Below are positions 43,740-52,673 of a DNA stretch of 64,000 nucleotides, in pieces. The notes beneath the pieces are model-generated. The model saw only the letters and a list, made by a program, of their open reading frames with translations, was not told the origin of the DNA and did not search any database. The translations under genes were made by a program, and so were the position numbers. Numbering within the stretch: position 1 is the stretch's first letter; each line of letters starts with the position of its first letter. The DNA comes from Acetatifactor sp. (GTDB lineage Bacteria; Bacillota; Clostridia; Lachnospirales; Lachnospiraceae), in assembly GCA_024693365.1 (NCBI GenBank), contig JAILLF010000012.1, positions 29,277 through 93,276 on the forward strand. Direction: 5' to 3'.

Positions 43740-44645
43740 CTACTTTATAACGGTATACTTTTTGAGAACGGCGACACTGATCTGGAACAAACTCGGGGTC
43801 TCCTTACTCACCTTAAGGCCCGCAAGCTTATCTAAGTCCTCCGCAAGGCAAATTCCTTCAAACCCGTACTTTCCCTCGGAGGCCGTGAACAACGCAGGCC
43901 TTGCCGCCTCAAGTTCCTCCGCCTCACCCTTTACCAAAACGTACTTTTCCTTTAGGTCTTCCACGAAGCCCTTCTCTACAACTCTTCCCTGTTCAATGAT
44001 AACGCAGTAATCCGTCACGTCTTCCATGTCGGCCACGTTATGCGTGGAAAAGAGCACCGTACTCTCTCCCTGCCCCTTTTCCAGGTATTCCTGGATCATG
44101 CGACAGAGCCGCTCTCGCATCAAGGGATCCAAGGAAGATGCCGGCTCATCCAGCAAAAGAAGCCTGGTATCTCTGGCAAATACCGAGGCCAGGATCAGTT
44201 TCATCCGGTTACCGTCGGACAGTTCAGAAACCTTTGTTTCTTTCTTTCCTTCCTTAATGACGCCCAGATTCTCACAAAGCTTCCAAAACTGGTCCTTGTG
44301 ATAATGCTCGAAAAGGAGCTCACCCAAGTCCGCAACCTGTCCTACCGTCCAATGGGAAAGAAAATACCCCGACGGTCCTGCGCAGCCAATGTTCTCCCGC
44401 ACTTGATTCTTAGGCTCCTCCCGCTCATCATTAACATATTTCCCAAAGTACTTGATCTCGCCATGATAATCCAACCGTATTCCCGACAGGCAATTCAAGA
44501 GTGTTGTCTTACCTGCGCCATTCTCACCGATCAGCGCCGTGGCAAAGCCCTTGGGAATCTCCAATTCGTCTACGTTCAGCTCGAAATCCTTAAATCTTTT
44601 ACTTAAGTTTTTCACTTCCAATGCCGCTTCCATTTTCTCGTTCAT
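43740..44645 (-). CDS. ABC transporter ATPase, YtrB-like
   Basis: The 301-residue ATPase has Walker A GENGAGKTT, a Q-loop near QVRENIGCAGPSG, signature LSDGNRMKLILASVF, Walker B LLLLDEPASSLDP and switch His STHNVADME. The variant signature LSDGN replaces LSGGQ, as in YtrB/BcrA-like exporters. The C-terminal 60 residues are lineage-specific. The ATG at 44645 lies behind GGAAAGGAAAAGC; an in-frame ATG at 44678 is less likely. It is encoded 79 bases after the GntR gene. Confidence 0.88.
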   Translation of the reverse strand: MNEKMEAALEVKNLSKRFKDFELNVDELEIPKGFATALIGENGAGKTTLLNCLSGIRLDYHGEIKYFGKYVNDEREEPKNQVRENIGCAGPSGYFLSHWTVGQVADLGELLFEHYHKDQFWKLCENLGVIKEGKKETKVSELSDGNRMKLILASVFARDTRLLLLDEPASSLDPLMRERLCRMIQEYLEKGQGESTVLFSTHNVADMEDVTDYCVIIEQGRVVEKGFVEDLKEKYVLVKGEAEELEAARPALFTASEGKYGFEGICLAEDLDKLAGLKVSKETPSLFQISVAVLKKYTVIK

Positions 44646-44724
44646 GCTTTTCCTTTCCACGCCAGCGCTCATTTCCATTTTTGCGCTGACCTTTCATCAA
44701 CAAACGCTCTTCCCGCGCTTTCGT

Positions 44725-45105
44725 CTACGCCTCTTCCTCATATTGCGTCAAAAGAATCCGCAACATCTCTTGTACTTCCTCACTACTCAGTTTTGCAATC
44801 TTTGACGCGCGGATTGCCTCTCCCAGGCTCTCCTCCACCTTCCGCAGATGCTGCTCCCGAAGCATTTCCGTATCCTGCGCGTTGACGTAAAAACCCTTGC
44901 CCTGCACCCCCGTCGCCAGTCCCTCTTCCTGTAAGATCTCATATGCCTTCATGGTCGTGATGACGCTGATCTTTAAATCCTTCGCCAGACTCCTGATGGA
45001 CGGCAGATATTCTCCCTGCTTCAGTTTCCCTGAAAGGATGTCTTCTCTTATGGAATCAGCAATCTGCTGATAAATCGGTATCCCTGAATTCTGTAAAATG
45101 ATCAT
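44725..45105 (-). CDS. GntR-family regulator, YtrA type
   Basis: The 126-residue regulator has a winged helix at residues 10-75 (PIYQQIADSIREDILSGKLKQGEYLPSIRSLAKDLKISVITTMKAYEILQEEGL) and a short C-terminal helix (EEVQEMLRILLTQYEEEA) that lacks the large ligand domain of other GntR members. YtrA-type repressors control the operon that encodes them, typically induced by cell-wall antibiotics. It is the first gene of the operon with AAGGAG before the ATG. It probably represses its own promoter at 45137-45165. Confidence 0.9.
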   Translation of the reverse strand: MIILQNSGIPIYQQIADSIREDILSGKLKQGEYLPSIRSLAKDLKISVITTMKAYEILQEEGLATGVQGKGFYVNAQDTEMLREQHLRKVEESLGEAIRASKIAKLSSEEVQEMLRILLTQYEEEA

Positions 45106-45136
45106 TCCGGTTCTCCTTTCAACTGTTCATATGTTA

Positions 45137-45165
45137 TATATACACCATAAACAGCTTAAAGTCAA
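45137..45165 (-). promoter_or_regulatory. promoter of the GntR/ABC operon
   Basis: On the minus strand TTGACT (45165-45160) and TATATA (45142-45137) are 17 bases apart. Around the -10 and start, GTGTATATATAACATATGAAC is an imperfect palindrome that could be the GntR operator. Confidence 0.7.
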
Positions 45166-45170
45166 GCACA

Positions 45171-45214
45171 AAAATTAAAAAAGCCCAGCCGAGTCATCCT
45201 GACCCAGCTGAGCT
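45171..45214 (-). terminator. terminator of the DRE-TIM aldolase gene
   Basis: AGCTCAGCTGGGTCA and TGACTCGGCTGGGCT form a 15-base stem (three G-T pairs) with the loop GGA, followed on the minus strand by TTTTTTAATTTTT. Confidence 0.85.
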
Positions 45215-45229
45215 CATTTCTTCATTGAT

Positions 45230-46261
45230 TTAGTTATTCCCTTCCCGGATTTCATGATAAAAAGCCTCATGATCCCTCCGACCTTCCTTCGTAAACTTGA
45301 TGGCCGCCCTTGGATGCTGGTTTAGTCTTCCCGTTAGGAGATATTGCAAATCATACCCCCAGACAATCCCCTTTGCCTTCAGCTTCTCCATGTAATCATC
45401 CAAAAACGGAAGCGCCGGCGTCACGCGATATTTTTCATATCCTTCTCTTTCCAAATAGCTTAACAGCAATTCCATTGCACAGTTCCCTGCCCCGCGCCCC
45501 ATGGAATCATAGGTACCGTCCAGCCAGGTTGCGCCTAGCTCCTTGGCAAGGATCGTGTTTGAAAACGCAAGCTGCAGATTATTATGGGCGTGCATTCCCA
45601 CTTTCTTTCCATACTTCGCCGCCACCTCGAGATACGCATCCACCACGCGTTTTGCGTGATCTGGATACAGGGCGCCGTAACTGTCCACCACGTACAGAAC
45701 GCTTGCGGGCGTCTTCGCCAAGGTCTCAAGGGAACCTTTTAAATCATACTCATCCGACTTTGAGATCGCCATGACGTTGCAGCTCACTTCATAGCCCTTC
45801 GTTGCCGCGTCTTCAATCATCTCTACGGCTCCTGGAATCGTGTCCAGATACGTCGCCACCCGGATCATATCGATGGGGCTTTCCGACTTAGGCCGTATGT
45901 CCTCCTGATAATCGCAACGTCCCACGTCCGCCATGACGGCGATCTTCGGCCAATCATTCCCCGTGGACCTGCCACCTTGATTACCTTCGCTCACTCCGTC
46001 CGCTCCGCATTCCCAGGAAGCCTTCGCAGCCTCCGTCACCTTGCGGATCTCCTCGTCATCACAATATTTCCATTTTCCGTTTTGGGCCGGATCAAACATC
46101 TTTTTCGATGCCTTGTATCCAAATTCCATGTAATCCACTCCGGTCAATCTGTTTGTCCGGTAAAGCGCCTCCACAAGCTCATCCTCGAAATAAAAATCAT
46201 TTACGAGGCCGCCGTCGCGCAACGTGGCATCTACAATCTGAATCTCCTTTAAGTCACACAT
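45230..46261 (-). CDS. DRE-TIM metallolyase, HMG-CoA lyase/oxovalerate aldolase-like
   Basis: The 343-residue protein is a TIM-barrel enzyme of the HMGL-like family. Near the start is the DATLRDGG motif (metal-binding Asp), and GMHAHNNLQLAF supplies the two metal His. GRGAGNCAMELLLSYL is the conserved turn seen in 4-hydroxy-2-oxovalerate aldolases and isopropylmalate synthases. The substrate is not clear: it lacks the C-terminal regulatory domain of LeuA. AGGAG lies eight bases before the ATG at 46261. It lies downstream of the GH2 gene (105-base gap), so both could serve a carbon-source route (inference). Confidence 0.8.
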   Translation of the reverse strand: MCDLKEIQIVDATLRDGGLVNDFYFEDELVEALYRTNRLTGVDYMEFGYKASKKMFDPAQNGKWKYCDDEEIRKVTEAAKASWECGADGVSEGNQGGRSTGNDWPKIAVMADVGRCDYQEDIRPKSESPIDMIRVATYLDTIPGAVEMIEDAATKGYEVSCNVMAISKSDEYDLKGSLETLAKTPASVLYVVDSYGALYPDHAKRVVDAYLEVAAKYGKKVGMHAHNNLQLAFSNTILAKELGATWLDGTYDSMGRGAGNCAMELLLSYLEREGYEKYRVTPALPFLDDYMEKLKAKGIVWGYDLQYLLTGRLNQHPRAAIKFTKEGRRDHEAFYHEIREGNN

Positions 46262-46366
46262 TGAAAACACTCCTAAACTTTCTCTATATTCCATCATATC
46301 ATCCCGCGTGGAATATGGCAAGTTTCTGCATTCTTGACTTCATTGCGTTCCTTGAACATTTCATTC

Positions 46367-48154
46367 TTACTCCTTGAGCTCGCAGTAATACTTCTGGAGC
46401 ACGTAAAATGCAGGCTTTCTGTAGGTCTTCGTCTCATCCAAAAGACCTTTTCGATTATAGTATTTCTGAATGGAACTGGTTCGTCTCGGGCACCTAAAGT
46501 CATACAGGATCCACGGTGACATGCCTTTGACATACTCGATCTTTAGCAACGTCTCCATCTGCATCTCATAAATCTTTGCCTGATATTCTTCCGTTCCCTT
46601 TACGTCCGCCGATCCTCTATTCCCCTTCATGGCATCCGCGCCAAACTCCGTGATGATCACGGGCTTGTCCGGATTGCTGTTCTCCAGCATTTGGGGAAGC
46701 CTTCCAAAATCCGGATTATACCAGCCGCAATATTCATTGAGTCCGATCACGTCCAGGGAATCCGCCATCCTGTCCGCAATCCGGTTATTCTCTTCATCCA
46801 CCAGGCATGCCGCCGACACAAGCCTCGTGTGGTCAACTTTATGCGCATAATCTGCAAGGCGCGACATAAAGCTTAACCTTTCATCCGTATCCGCATTTTC
46901 ATTTCCCACGGACCAGATGATCACGCTTGCACGATTGTAATCCCTTGTAATCAGCTCAGCGAGCTGGTTACGCGCATCCTGAAAGGTTTCTTCCCGATCA
47001 AAGCGGATGGCCCAGTAAACCGGTATTTCCTCCCAAAGCAAAATGCCAAGTTCATCTGCGAGCTTCGCCATGTTCTCGTGATGAGGATAATGAGCCACGC
47101 GCATAAAATTACAGCCCAATTCTTTCGCCAGCCGAATGTTTTCCCTGCGCTCTTCATCCGTCAGCGCACGGCCATGAGACACGCTCTCTTCGTGCGTGCT
47201 GATGCCTTTCAGAAAAACGGGCTTGCCATTTAACAAAAGCTCCCTGCCCTCCGTCCGGATCTCCCGGAACCCCACGCGGTCTGAGACCACATCCTCCTCA
47301 AACCGAAGCGTAACGTCATACAGCTTCGGACGTTCTGGTGACCAAAGTTCCGGCTGTGCGTCAATGATCGCATGACCGACCCCTCGTTTAATCTCAATGC
47401 GTTCGCAAATGCCAAGCTCCGCAATTTCATATTCTGCCTCGCCGTTCACGCGTTCTGACAAAACAATTTTTACGTTGATCTTGTTAAACTCCCCATTTCT
47501 GACCAGTGCCGTCTTGAAATCCTTTACGTAAAGATTTGGAGCGGATACCAGCTCAACGTCCCGGAAGATCCCGCCGTAATTGAACCAGTCCGTGTTCTCC
47601 GTGGGCACCTGCTCCGGTCGGCGCGTTGAATCAACGCTGATCAACAAGCGGTTATCCTCCTTTAAAAAATCAGTGAGGTCAAAATAAAACGGGGTGGACG
47701 CGCCCCGATGCATGCCAACGTAGCGGCCATTTAGAAAGACCCTGCAGAGCATGGAAGCAGCGCCGATTCGCAGAATAAACCGCATCAAATTCTTTTCAAT
47801 GCTTTCCAGTTCCTCCTTGCTCAGCGAAAACGACTTGAAAAACACCATTGGGCCTTCATAGAGCAAGTATTCCCTTGCAAACGTATTCCAGCAACAGGGT
47901 AGCTCCATCTTGGGCCATTCTTCAAAGGAAAAGTCAACGGGCAGGGAAAAACCGTTTTGATCTTCATAATACTCCAAATACCATTTTTGCCGGAGACAGG
48001 TATCATATTGATCAACGGCATAGTTCCATTCGCCGTTCAATGAGCGCGTCTTGCGTCCGCCCATAAAAATCACGTCGTCATACAACGCCCGATTGGTCTC
48101 ATATTCTGCCGCATAATTCTGCAAATGAATGTCCGAAATAAACTTCTCTGCCAT
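46367..48154 (-). CDS. glycoside hydrolase family 2, beta-glucuronidase-like
   Basis: The 595-residue enzyme has the GH2 layout: sugar-binding jelly roll (about 35-190), immunoglobulin-like domain, then TIM barrel from about 290. The acid/base Glu is in WSVGNEN and the nucleophile Glu in VIITEFGAD. Near the C-terminus YNRKG matches the NxK motif by which beta-glucuronidases recognise the carboxylate. Length fits that class (about 600). There is no signal peptide, so it is cytoplasmic and needs imported glucuronides. GGAGG lies eight bases before the ATG. Confidence 0.88.
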   Translation of the reverse strand: MAEKFISDIHLQNYAAEYETNRALYDDVIFMGGRKTRSLNGEWNYAVDQYDTCLRQKWYLEYYEDQNGFSLPVDFSFEEWPKMELPCCWNTFAREYLLYEGPMVFFKSFSLSKEELESIEKNLMRFILRIGAASMLCRVFLNGRYVGMHRGASTPFYFDLTDFLKEDNRLLISVDSTRRPEQVPTENTDWFNYGGIFRDVELVSAPNLYVKDFKTALVRNGEFNKINVKIVLSERVNGEAEYEIAELGICERIEIKRGVGHAIIDAQPELWSPERPKLYDVTLRFEEDVVSDRVGFREIRTEGRELLLNGKPVFLKGISTHEESVSHGRALTDEERRENIRLAKELGCNFMRVAHYPHHENMAKLADELGILLWEEIPVYWAIRFDREETFQDARNQLAELITRDYNRASVIIWSVGNENADTDERLSFMSRLADYAHKVDHTRLVSAACLVDEENNRIADRMADSLDVIGLNEYCGWYNPDFGRLPQMLENSNPDKPVIITEFGADAMKGNRGSADVKGTEEYQAKIYEMQMETLLKIEYVKGMSPWILYDFRCPRRTSSIQKYYNRKGLLDETKTYRKPAFYVLQKYYCELKE

Positions 48155-48240
48155 GACTCATTCCTCCGTAAGACCGCAATCAGTCTTCCAAGAATCCAGA
48201 TCCATACGTTCAAGTTCCATAAAAATTTAAAATAAAAAAA

Positions 48241-48314
48241 TAGCGAAGGGGGGACTCGAACCCTCGACACCACGGGTATGAACCGTGTGCTCTAGCCAGC
48301 TGAGCTACTTCGCC
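48241..48314 (-). tRNA. tRNA-Met(CAU)
   Basis: The 74-base cloverleaf has acceptor GGCGAAG/CTTCGCT, D arm GCTCAGCTGGCTAGAGC, anticodon stem CACGG/CCGTG with loop TTCATAC (anticodon CAU), and T arm GGTTCGAGTCC. It is followed by a T-rich stretch. The G1-U72 pair and lack of the C1-A72 mismatch fit an elongator rather than initiator tRNA; the CAU anticodon could also belong to a lysidine-modified tRNA-Ile, which is not excluded. Confidence 0.9.
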
Positions 48315-48335
48315 ATTTGCCAACTTTCGTTGGAG

Positions 48336-48408
48336 TGGAAGTTATAGGGCTCGAACCTATGACCCTCTGCTTGTAAGGCAGATGCTCTCCCAGCTGAGCT
48401 AAACTTCC
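48336..48408 (-). tRNA. tRNA-Val(UAC)
   Basis: The 73-base cloverleaf has acceptor GGAAGTT/AACTTCC, D arm GCTCAGCTGGGAGAGC, anticodon stem TCTGC/GCAGA with loop CTTACAA (anticodon UAC), and T arm GGTTCGAGCCC. It shares a transcript with tRNA-Met, 21 bases upstream of it on the minus strand. Confidence 0.95.
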
Positions 48409-48435
48409 ATTTCGGCTTCCACAGCCGACTCGATT

Positions 48436-48464
48436 AGTATACAATGGGTTTACGCATTTGTCAA
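48436..48464 (-). promoter_or_regulatory. promoter of the tRNA-Val/tRNA-Met pair
   Basis: On the minus strand a perfect TTGACA (48464-48459) and TATACT (48441-48436) are 17 bases apart, about 28 bases before tRNA-Val. Confidence 0.85.
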
Positions 48465-48473
48465 CTACTTTTC

Positions 48474-48510
48474 CAAAAATAAATGAGGCTGTTTTTGGCA
48501 GCCTCATTTG
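48474..48510 (-). terminator. terminator of the NlpC/P60 gene
   Basis: AAATGAGGCTG and CAGCCTCATTT pair around CCAAAAA, followed on the minus strand by ATTTTTGG. It lies immediately after the stop at 48514. Confidence 0.8.
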
Positions 48511-48513
48511 TTA

Positions 48514-49554
48514 TCAATCCTTAATGATTCTCACGCATTTTGTAGGCGTTCTGTAATTGTACTTGTTGATCCTGATGCCATATTTCGGGCAGCTTGCGTG
48601 AATGACCTGACTGTTTCCAATATACATTGCCACGTGATTGATCGAGCCATTCTTGCTGTAGAAGATCAGGTCGCCGGGCTTCAAGTCGGAAACGTCAATC
48701 TTCGTGCCCTGCTTCGACTGGGCGCTGGAGGTACGCTCAAGGCTCATGCCAAACTTCTTGTAGATGGCCTGCATGAATGCCGAACAATCAATGCCCTTGG
48801 TCAGGCTCGTTCCGCCATACTTATAAGGATTGCCAAGGAACTGCTTTGCATATTCCACCATGTCCACGCGAACGTCAGACACGCCGTTGCCATACATCAG
48901 CTCTGACATGGTGATCGCCGTATCAAGCTTTGTTTCCACCGTAACGTAATCAGAAAATACGTAGGCATCTTCATCGTCGATGGTGACGTGAATCCAATCC
49001 TCAAGATCTTCCACAAATTCAAGCTCTTCACCCTTGGCCACCTGAGTCATGACCCCGCTCTCCGTGGATGGCTCCTGACGAATGTTCAGACCGTTTTCAT
49101 TTGCAATCGCCACGGTCGACACAAAGTCTTTTGCCACGTTTACGGCATCTGCGCCAACCAACAGGTAATCCAGGCTTACGTATCCTTCCACTTCACCAGA
49201 GACAATCTTTGCCCAACCGTCTTCGATTTCAAGTACTTCTGCCGCGGCGTGATTTGGCATCTTACCGACCAGCTTTCCGCCGGTGGAAGGCGTCTCGCGA
49301 ACGTTTAAGTTCGCTCCTTCCGTGTTAGCAATGCCGAGCTTTGTATATCCCCAATGCGCACCCTTGGCAGCATCAGCACATGCCACCAATTCGTCCACCG
49401 TATAATTCATCTCAAAAAAAGATGCAACGCCAATACTGTCAAAAGCAGAATCCTCCCCTGCCTCACTTACGTGCATGGGAAAAGCGAAAACACATGCTGC
49501 CGCCATTGCCGCTGCAGAAAATTTAACTATATTTCTCACTTGATTATTCTTCAT
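48514..49554 (-). CDS. secreted NlpC/P60 peptidoglycan hydrolase with SH3 domains
   Basis: The 346-residue exported protein has a signal peptide (MKNNQVRNIVKFSAAAMAAACVFAFPMHVSEA). Two bacterial SH3-like domains (about 75-135 and 150-210, each with LNVRETPSTGG or LNIRQEPSTES) precede the NlpC/P60 domain: catalytic Cys in GIDCSAFMQAIY, His in INHVAMYIG and a third site residue in VIHASCPKYG. It should cleave stem-peptide bonds during growth or separation. Repeated TGTAAC boxes lie around the predicted transcription start (see 49636-49693). Confidence 0.92.
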   Translation of the reverse strand: MKNNQVRNIVKFSAAAMAAACVFAFPMHVSEAGEDSAFDSIGVASFFEMNYTVDELVACADAAKGAHWGYTKLGIANTEGANLNVRETPSTGGKLVGKMPNHAAAEVLEIEDGWAKIVSGEVEGYVSLDYLLVGADAVNVAKDFVSTVAIANENGLNIRQEPSTESGVMTQVAKGEELEFVEDLEDWIHVTIDDEDAYVFSDYVTVETKLDTAITMSELMYGNGVSDVRVDMVEYAKQFLGNPYKYGGTSLTKGIDCSAFMQAIYKKFGMSLERTSSAQSKQGTKIDVSDLKPGDLIFYSKNGSINHVAMYIGNSQVIHASCPKYGIRINKYNYRTPTKCVRIIKD

Positions 49555-49635
49555 TCTTCCATAACCTTGCGCTGCAGACCAATCCTCCTACCCCAAAGGC
49601 ATCTCGATCTTTCAACGCGCCCCATCTTTTAATTT

Positions 49636-49662
49636 GTTACAAAATTGTTACAACCTGTTACA
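49636..49662 (-). promoter_or_regulatory. WalR-like direct repeats at the NlpC/P60 promoter
   Basis: On the minus strand TGTAAC occurs three times, at 49662-49657, 49652-49647 and 49641-49636, with gaps of 4 and 5 bases. The second pair, TGTAAC-N5-TGTAAC, fits the WalR (YycF) box TGTWAH-N5-TGTWAH. The site covers the region from the end of the -10 to +20, a position suited to repression or fine control rather than classical activation. Confidence 0.6.
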
Positions 49663-49663
49663 A

Positions 49664-49693
49664 ATTATACCCTACCGTTTTGCATTACGTCAA
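49664..49693 (-). promoter_or_regulatory. promoter of the NlpC/P60 gene
   Basis: On the minus strand TTGACG (49693-49688) and TATAAT (49669-49664) are 18 bases apart, just upstream of the TGTAAC repeats. Confidence 0.75.
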
Positions 49694-49750
49694 CCCTTAT
49701 CTGTTTTATCGACTTACCCGGTCAATTCAGGTCTTCCTTCCCGCCGGCCT

Positions 49751-51388
49751 TTAGGAAGCTTCCTTCTCCTGATCCATGATTGCAAATGCAATATTCGTCG
49801 CATGATCAGATACTCTCTCCAATCCTGAAATCACGTCCGAGAACAACATTCCCGCTTCCGGTGAACACTCTCCCTTGGAAAGTCTTTCCACGTGTAATTT
49901 TTGGAATTCCCTTTCCATCTCATCCACGTGATCCTCGAGATCTATTACGTCCTGCATGTGTTTATATTCGCTCTTTACAAACATTTCGATGGCATACTGC
50001 ACGATCTTATTGACCATCTCGAGCATCTCACCCATCTCGTGCTGCGCTTCCTTGCTAAAGTTTGAACCTTCCTCTTTGCGCTGGCATGCCGCGTCCGCAA
50101 TGTTTTCTGCATGGTCACCGATGCGCTCTATGTCGTTTACGACGTGGAATAACGCACCAATACTCTTTAAGTCTTCAATGGGCAAAGTACTCTGGTTGAT
50201 CTTCACAAGATAATTTGTAATTGCATGGTTTAAGAAGTTGATATTCTTCTCCACCTCATAAACCTCTTGAATGTCCTCCTCATCCAGCGTGATCAGGGCA
50301 TTCATTGCACGGTTTAGGTTCTCACTGGCAAGGGATGCCATTCTGTCAAGCTCCTTCACTACCTCAACCACTGCCGTTGCAGGGTTGAATACTACCTTAT
50401 CGCCAATATATTTCAACTGATAGCTCTCGCGATAACCAACCTTCTTGTCTTCGCCGGGCACGCACAGGCAGGCCAGCTTTACAATCAGATTCGAGAACGG
50501 GAACAACACGATTACCTGGAAAATCTTGATCAAGGTATGTGCGTTTGCAACAAAACGCCCGTTGTCGGAGGAGATCAGCCAGATCACCTTCATCACCAGA
50601 TCCTCTGCGAAGAAAAGAATGACATAGATCAAAGCCGTACCAATTACGTTAAACCAGAAATGAATGAGCGCCGTACGCTTTGCATCTTTCTTACCCGCAA
50701 GGGATGCCAGCAGAGCTGTTGAACACGCGCCGATGTTACATCCAAGGATAATGTAAAGCGTTATGTGTAACGATAACAAATCCTGATTTGCAAGGAGCAG
50801 CACAATGCTGACCGTCACGGAAGAGCTCTGGATAACGGACGTCAGGACCAGACCCATGAGCGTTGCCATAAATGGATTCTTCAAAGATGCGAGCAGATTT
50901 ACGACCGTCGGTTCGTTTTTCATGGCAGCCATGGCGCTTGACATGGTACTTAAGCCCAGAAAAAGCACGCCAAATCCAATGACAATCTCAGAAAACTTCT
51001 TGACCTTGTCCTCTTTTACAAACATGACGCACAAAACGCCAGCCAGTAGAATCAACGGCGCATATGCAGATAAGTTAAAGGAAACTAGCTGTGAGGTAAT
51101 GGTGGTACCGATGTTGGCACCGAAGATGACGCCGGCCGCCTGAAAGAGATTCATCAGACCGGCGTTTACAAAGCTGACGACCATGGCAGTACATGCCGAA
51201 GATGACTGAATGATTGCGGTAAAGATGACTCCGACGATCATGCCGGTAAACCGATTCGTGGTAAACAGTTCCAAAATGTGTCTCAATTTGGCGCCTGCCA
51301 CCTTTTCGATGGAGTCGCTCATGACACGCATGCCGAACAAAAAGAGCCCCAGTCCGCCCGCCATTGATAATAGAACGCTCATACTCAT
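49751..51388 (-). CDS. Na+/phosphate cotransporter (NptA/YjbB family) with PhoU-like C-terminus
   Basis: The 545-residue transporter has eight or so TM segments in two inverted copies, each with the QSSS signature (AIIQSSSACTAMVVSFVNAG and SVIQSSSVTVSIVLLLANQ), which couple sodium and phosphate. The C-terminal about 200 residues form a soluble PhoU-like helical domain (EEDIQEVYEVEKNINFLNHAI, DIERIGDHAENIADAACQRKEE and GLERVSDHATNIAFAIMDQEKEAS). The ATG at 51388 lies behind GGAAAGAAAG; an in-frame ATG at 51448 is less supported. Confidence 0.92.
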   Translation of the reverse strand: MSMSVLLSMAGGLGLFLFGMRVMSDSIEKVAGAKLRHILELFTTNRFTGMIVGVIFTAIIQSSSACTAMVVSFVNAGLMNLFQAAGVIFGANIGTTITSQLVSFNLSAYAPLILLAGVLCVMFVKEDKVKKFSEIVIGFGVLFLGLSTMSSAMAAMKNEPTVVNLLASLKNPFMATLMGLVLTSVIQSSSVTVSIVLLLANQDLLSLHITLYIILGCNIGACSTALLASLAGKKDAKRTALIHFWFNVIGTALIYVILFFAEDLVMKVIWLISSDNGRFVANAHTLIKIFQVIVLFPFSNLIVKLACLCVPGEDKKVGYRESYQLKYIGDKVVFNPATAVVEVVKELDRMASLASENLNRAMNALITLDEEDIQEVYEVEKNINFLNHAITNYLVKINQSTLPIEDLKSIGALFHVVNDIERIGDHAENIADAACQRKEEGSNFSKEAQHEMGEMLEMVNKIVQYAIEMFVKSEYKHMQDVIDLEDHVDEMEREFQKLHVERLSKGECSPEAGMLFSDVISGLERVSDHATNIAFAIMDQEKEAS

Positions 51389-51463
51389 ATTACTTTCTTT
51401 CCCTTCGTATTCCTTCCAACCGCGGAAGGCTGCTTCGTTAATCCCCAAATCACATACATAATT

Positions 51464-51492
51464 ATTTTAAAAGATTTTTGAGAAAGATACAA
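51464..51492 (-). promoter_or_regulatory. promoter of the Na/Pi cotransporter gene
   Basis: On the minus strand TTGTAT (51492-51487) and TAAAAT (51469-51464) are 17 bases apart. It begins just after the ribF stop. Confidence 0.5.
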
Positions 51493-51507
51493 GCCCTTTT
51501 TTGAAAG

Positions 51508-52485
51508 TTATTTCGCGTTTTCGACAAATCGATGACACTCTTCCACGTCCCGCGCGATCTGCCGTTTCAAGGCATCCACGCTCTCAAATTTTCGTTCCGG
51601 GCGTTGGAAATGATGAAGATAGATTTGCACTTCCCGTCCATACAGATCGCCGTCGAAATCAAAAAGATTTGTTTCCACGCCCACCGCGGCAACCCTTCCG
51701 TCAGCCTGTTTGCCAACTCCCGGCTCCGCCTTTTCCTTCGCGTTGTCGCTTACGGTCGGCTTTCTGCCAATGTTGGTAATGCCGGAGTACAGCTTTCCTT
51801 CGATCCGGATCTTGGACGCGTACACGCCGAAGGGCGGAAGAAGCTTTTCTTCCAGTGGGAGCAAGTTAAGCGTGGGAAAACCAAGTTCGTGTCCCAAATG
51901 CCTTCCGTGCACGACCGTTCCGTCAATGCAATAAGGCTCTCCGAGGAAAACCGACGTTTCTTCCATCCTGCCGCTCTCCACCAGGGAACGAACGTAAGTT
52001 GAGCTGGCGGGAATCCCTTCGATCTCAACTTTCGATATTGTTTTCACTTCGAATTCCAACTCTGTGGAAAGTCTCTGCAAGAGCTTTGCGTCTCCCTTGC
52101 CATATTGTCCAAAAGAAAGATCATCGCCCGCCGCGATAAATCTGCCGCATAGCGCCCCAGAAAGATATCTGCGCGCAAAATCCTCAGCCGGAATGGCTGC
52201 CGTCTGCCGCGTCATTGGGAACTCCACAAGCATGTCAATGCCAAGCTCCTTAAAGATCCTTCGCTTTTCCTCGCGGGTTGTCAAAACCTTACCGTCACCA
52301 AAACCAAACAACACCGCCGGCGATACGTCAAAGGTAAACACGCAGGCCTCAAGTCCGTCCTTCTTCTTTTCCAGGATTTCCTCCAAAAGACGCCGGTGCC
52401 CCACGTGAACGCCGTCAAACTTACCAATCGCTATGGCCGTCTCTCTATTCAATTGAAAATCAACGCTCTCTGATATGATTTCCAA
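51508..52485 (-). CDS. ribF: bifunctional riboflavin kinase/FMN adenylyltransferase
   Basis: RibF makes FMN and then FAD. The 325-residue protein has the nucleotidyltransferase domain (AIAIGKFDGVHVGHRRLLEE and DDLSFGQYGKGDA) at residues 10-170 and the flavokinase domain (VVHGRHLGHELGFPTLNLLP, GVYASKIRIEG and GLYGREVQIY-like YGREVQIYLHHFQRPE). A TTG start at 52485 is supported by GAGG seven bases upstream; an ATG is not available nearby. A 188-base gap separates it from truB. Confidence 0.94.
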   Translation of the reverse strand: MEIISESVDFQLNRETAIAIGKFDGVHVGHRRLLEEILEKKKDGLEACVFTFDVSPAVLFGFGDGKVLTTREEKRRIFKELGIDMLVEFPMTRQTAAIPAEDFARRYLSGALCGRFIAAGDDLSFGQYGKGDAKLLQRLSTELEFEVKTISKVEIEGIPASSTYVRSLVESGRMEETSVFLGEPYCIDGTVVHGRHLGHELGFPTLNLLPLEEKLLPPFGVYASKIRIEGKLYSGITNIGRKPTVSDNAKEKAEPGVGKQADGRVAAVGVETNLFDFDGDLYGREVQIYLHHFQRPERKFESVDALKRQIARDVEECHRFVENAK

Positions 52486-52673
52486 AACAAATCCTCACTT
52501 TTTTGTACTTTTGTGCTCCTGCCTGATTCCGCAAGTCTTGGCTATAATATCTTATCTTTTTCGCATATACCCACATTCTAATATCGCCATGGGTAAATGC
52601 TTCCAAAAATAATACATATCCCCAATAGTACCCAGATTTGACCAGCGCTAAAACTTCATTCGAAGAAAACACT

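Noticed and set aside
52460..52672. Open frame of 70 codons between truB and ribF (minus), product MFSSNEVLALVKSGYYWGY...
   Set aside because: It would start at a GTG with no ribosome binding site, overlaps the ribF start, and its product has no recognisable features; the gap is better read as an untranslated spacer.
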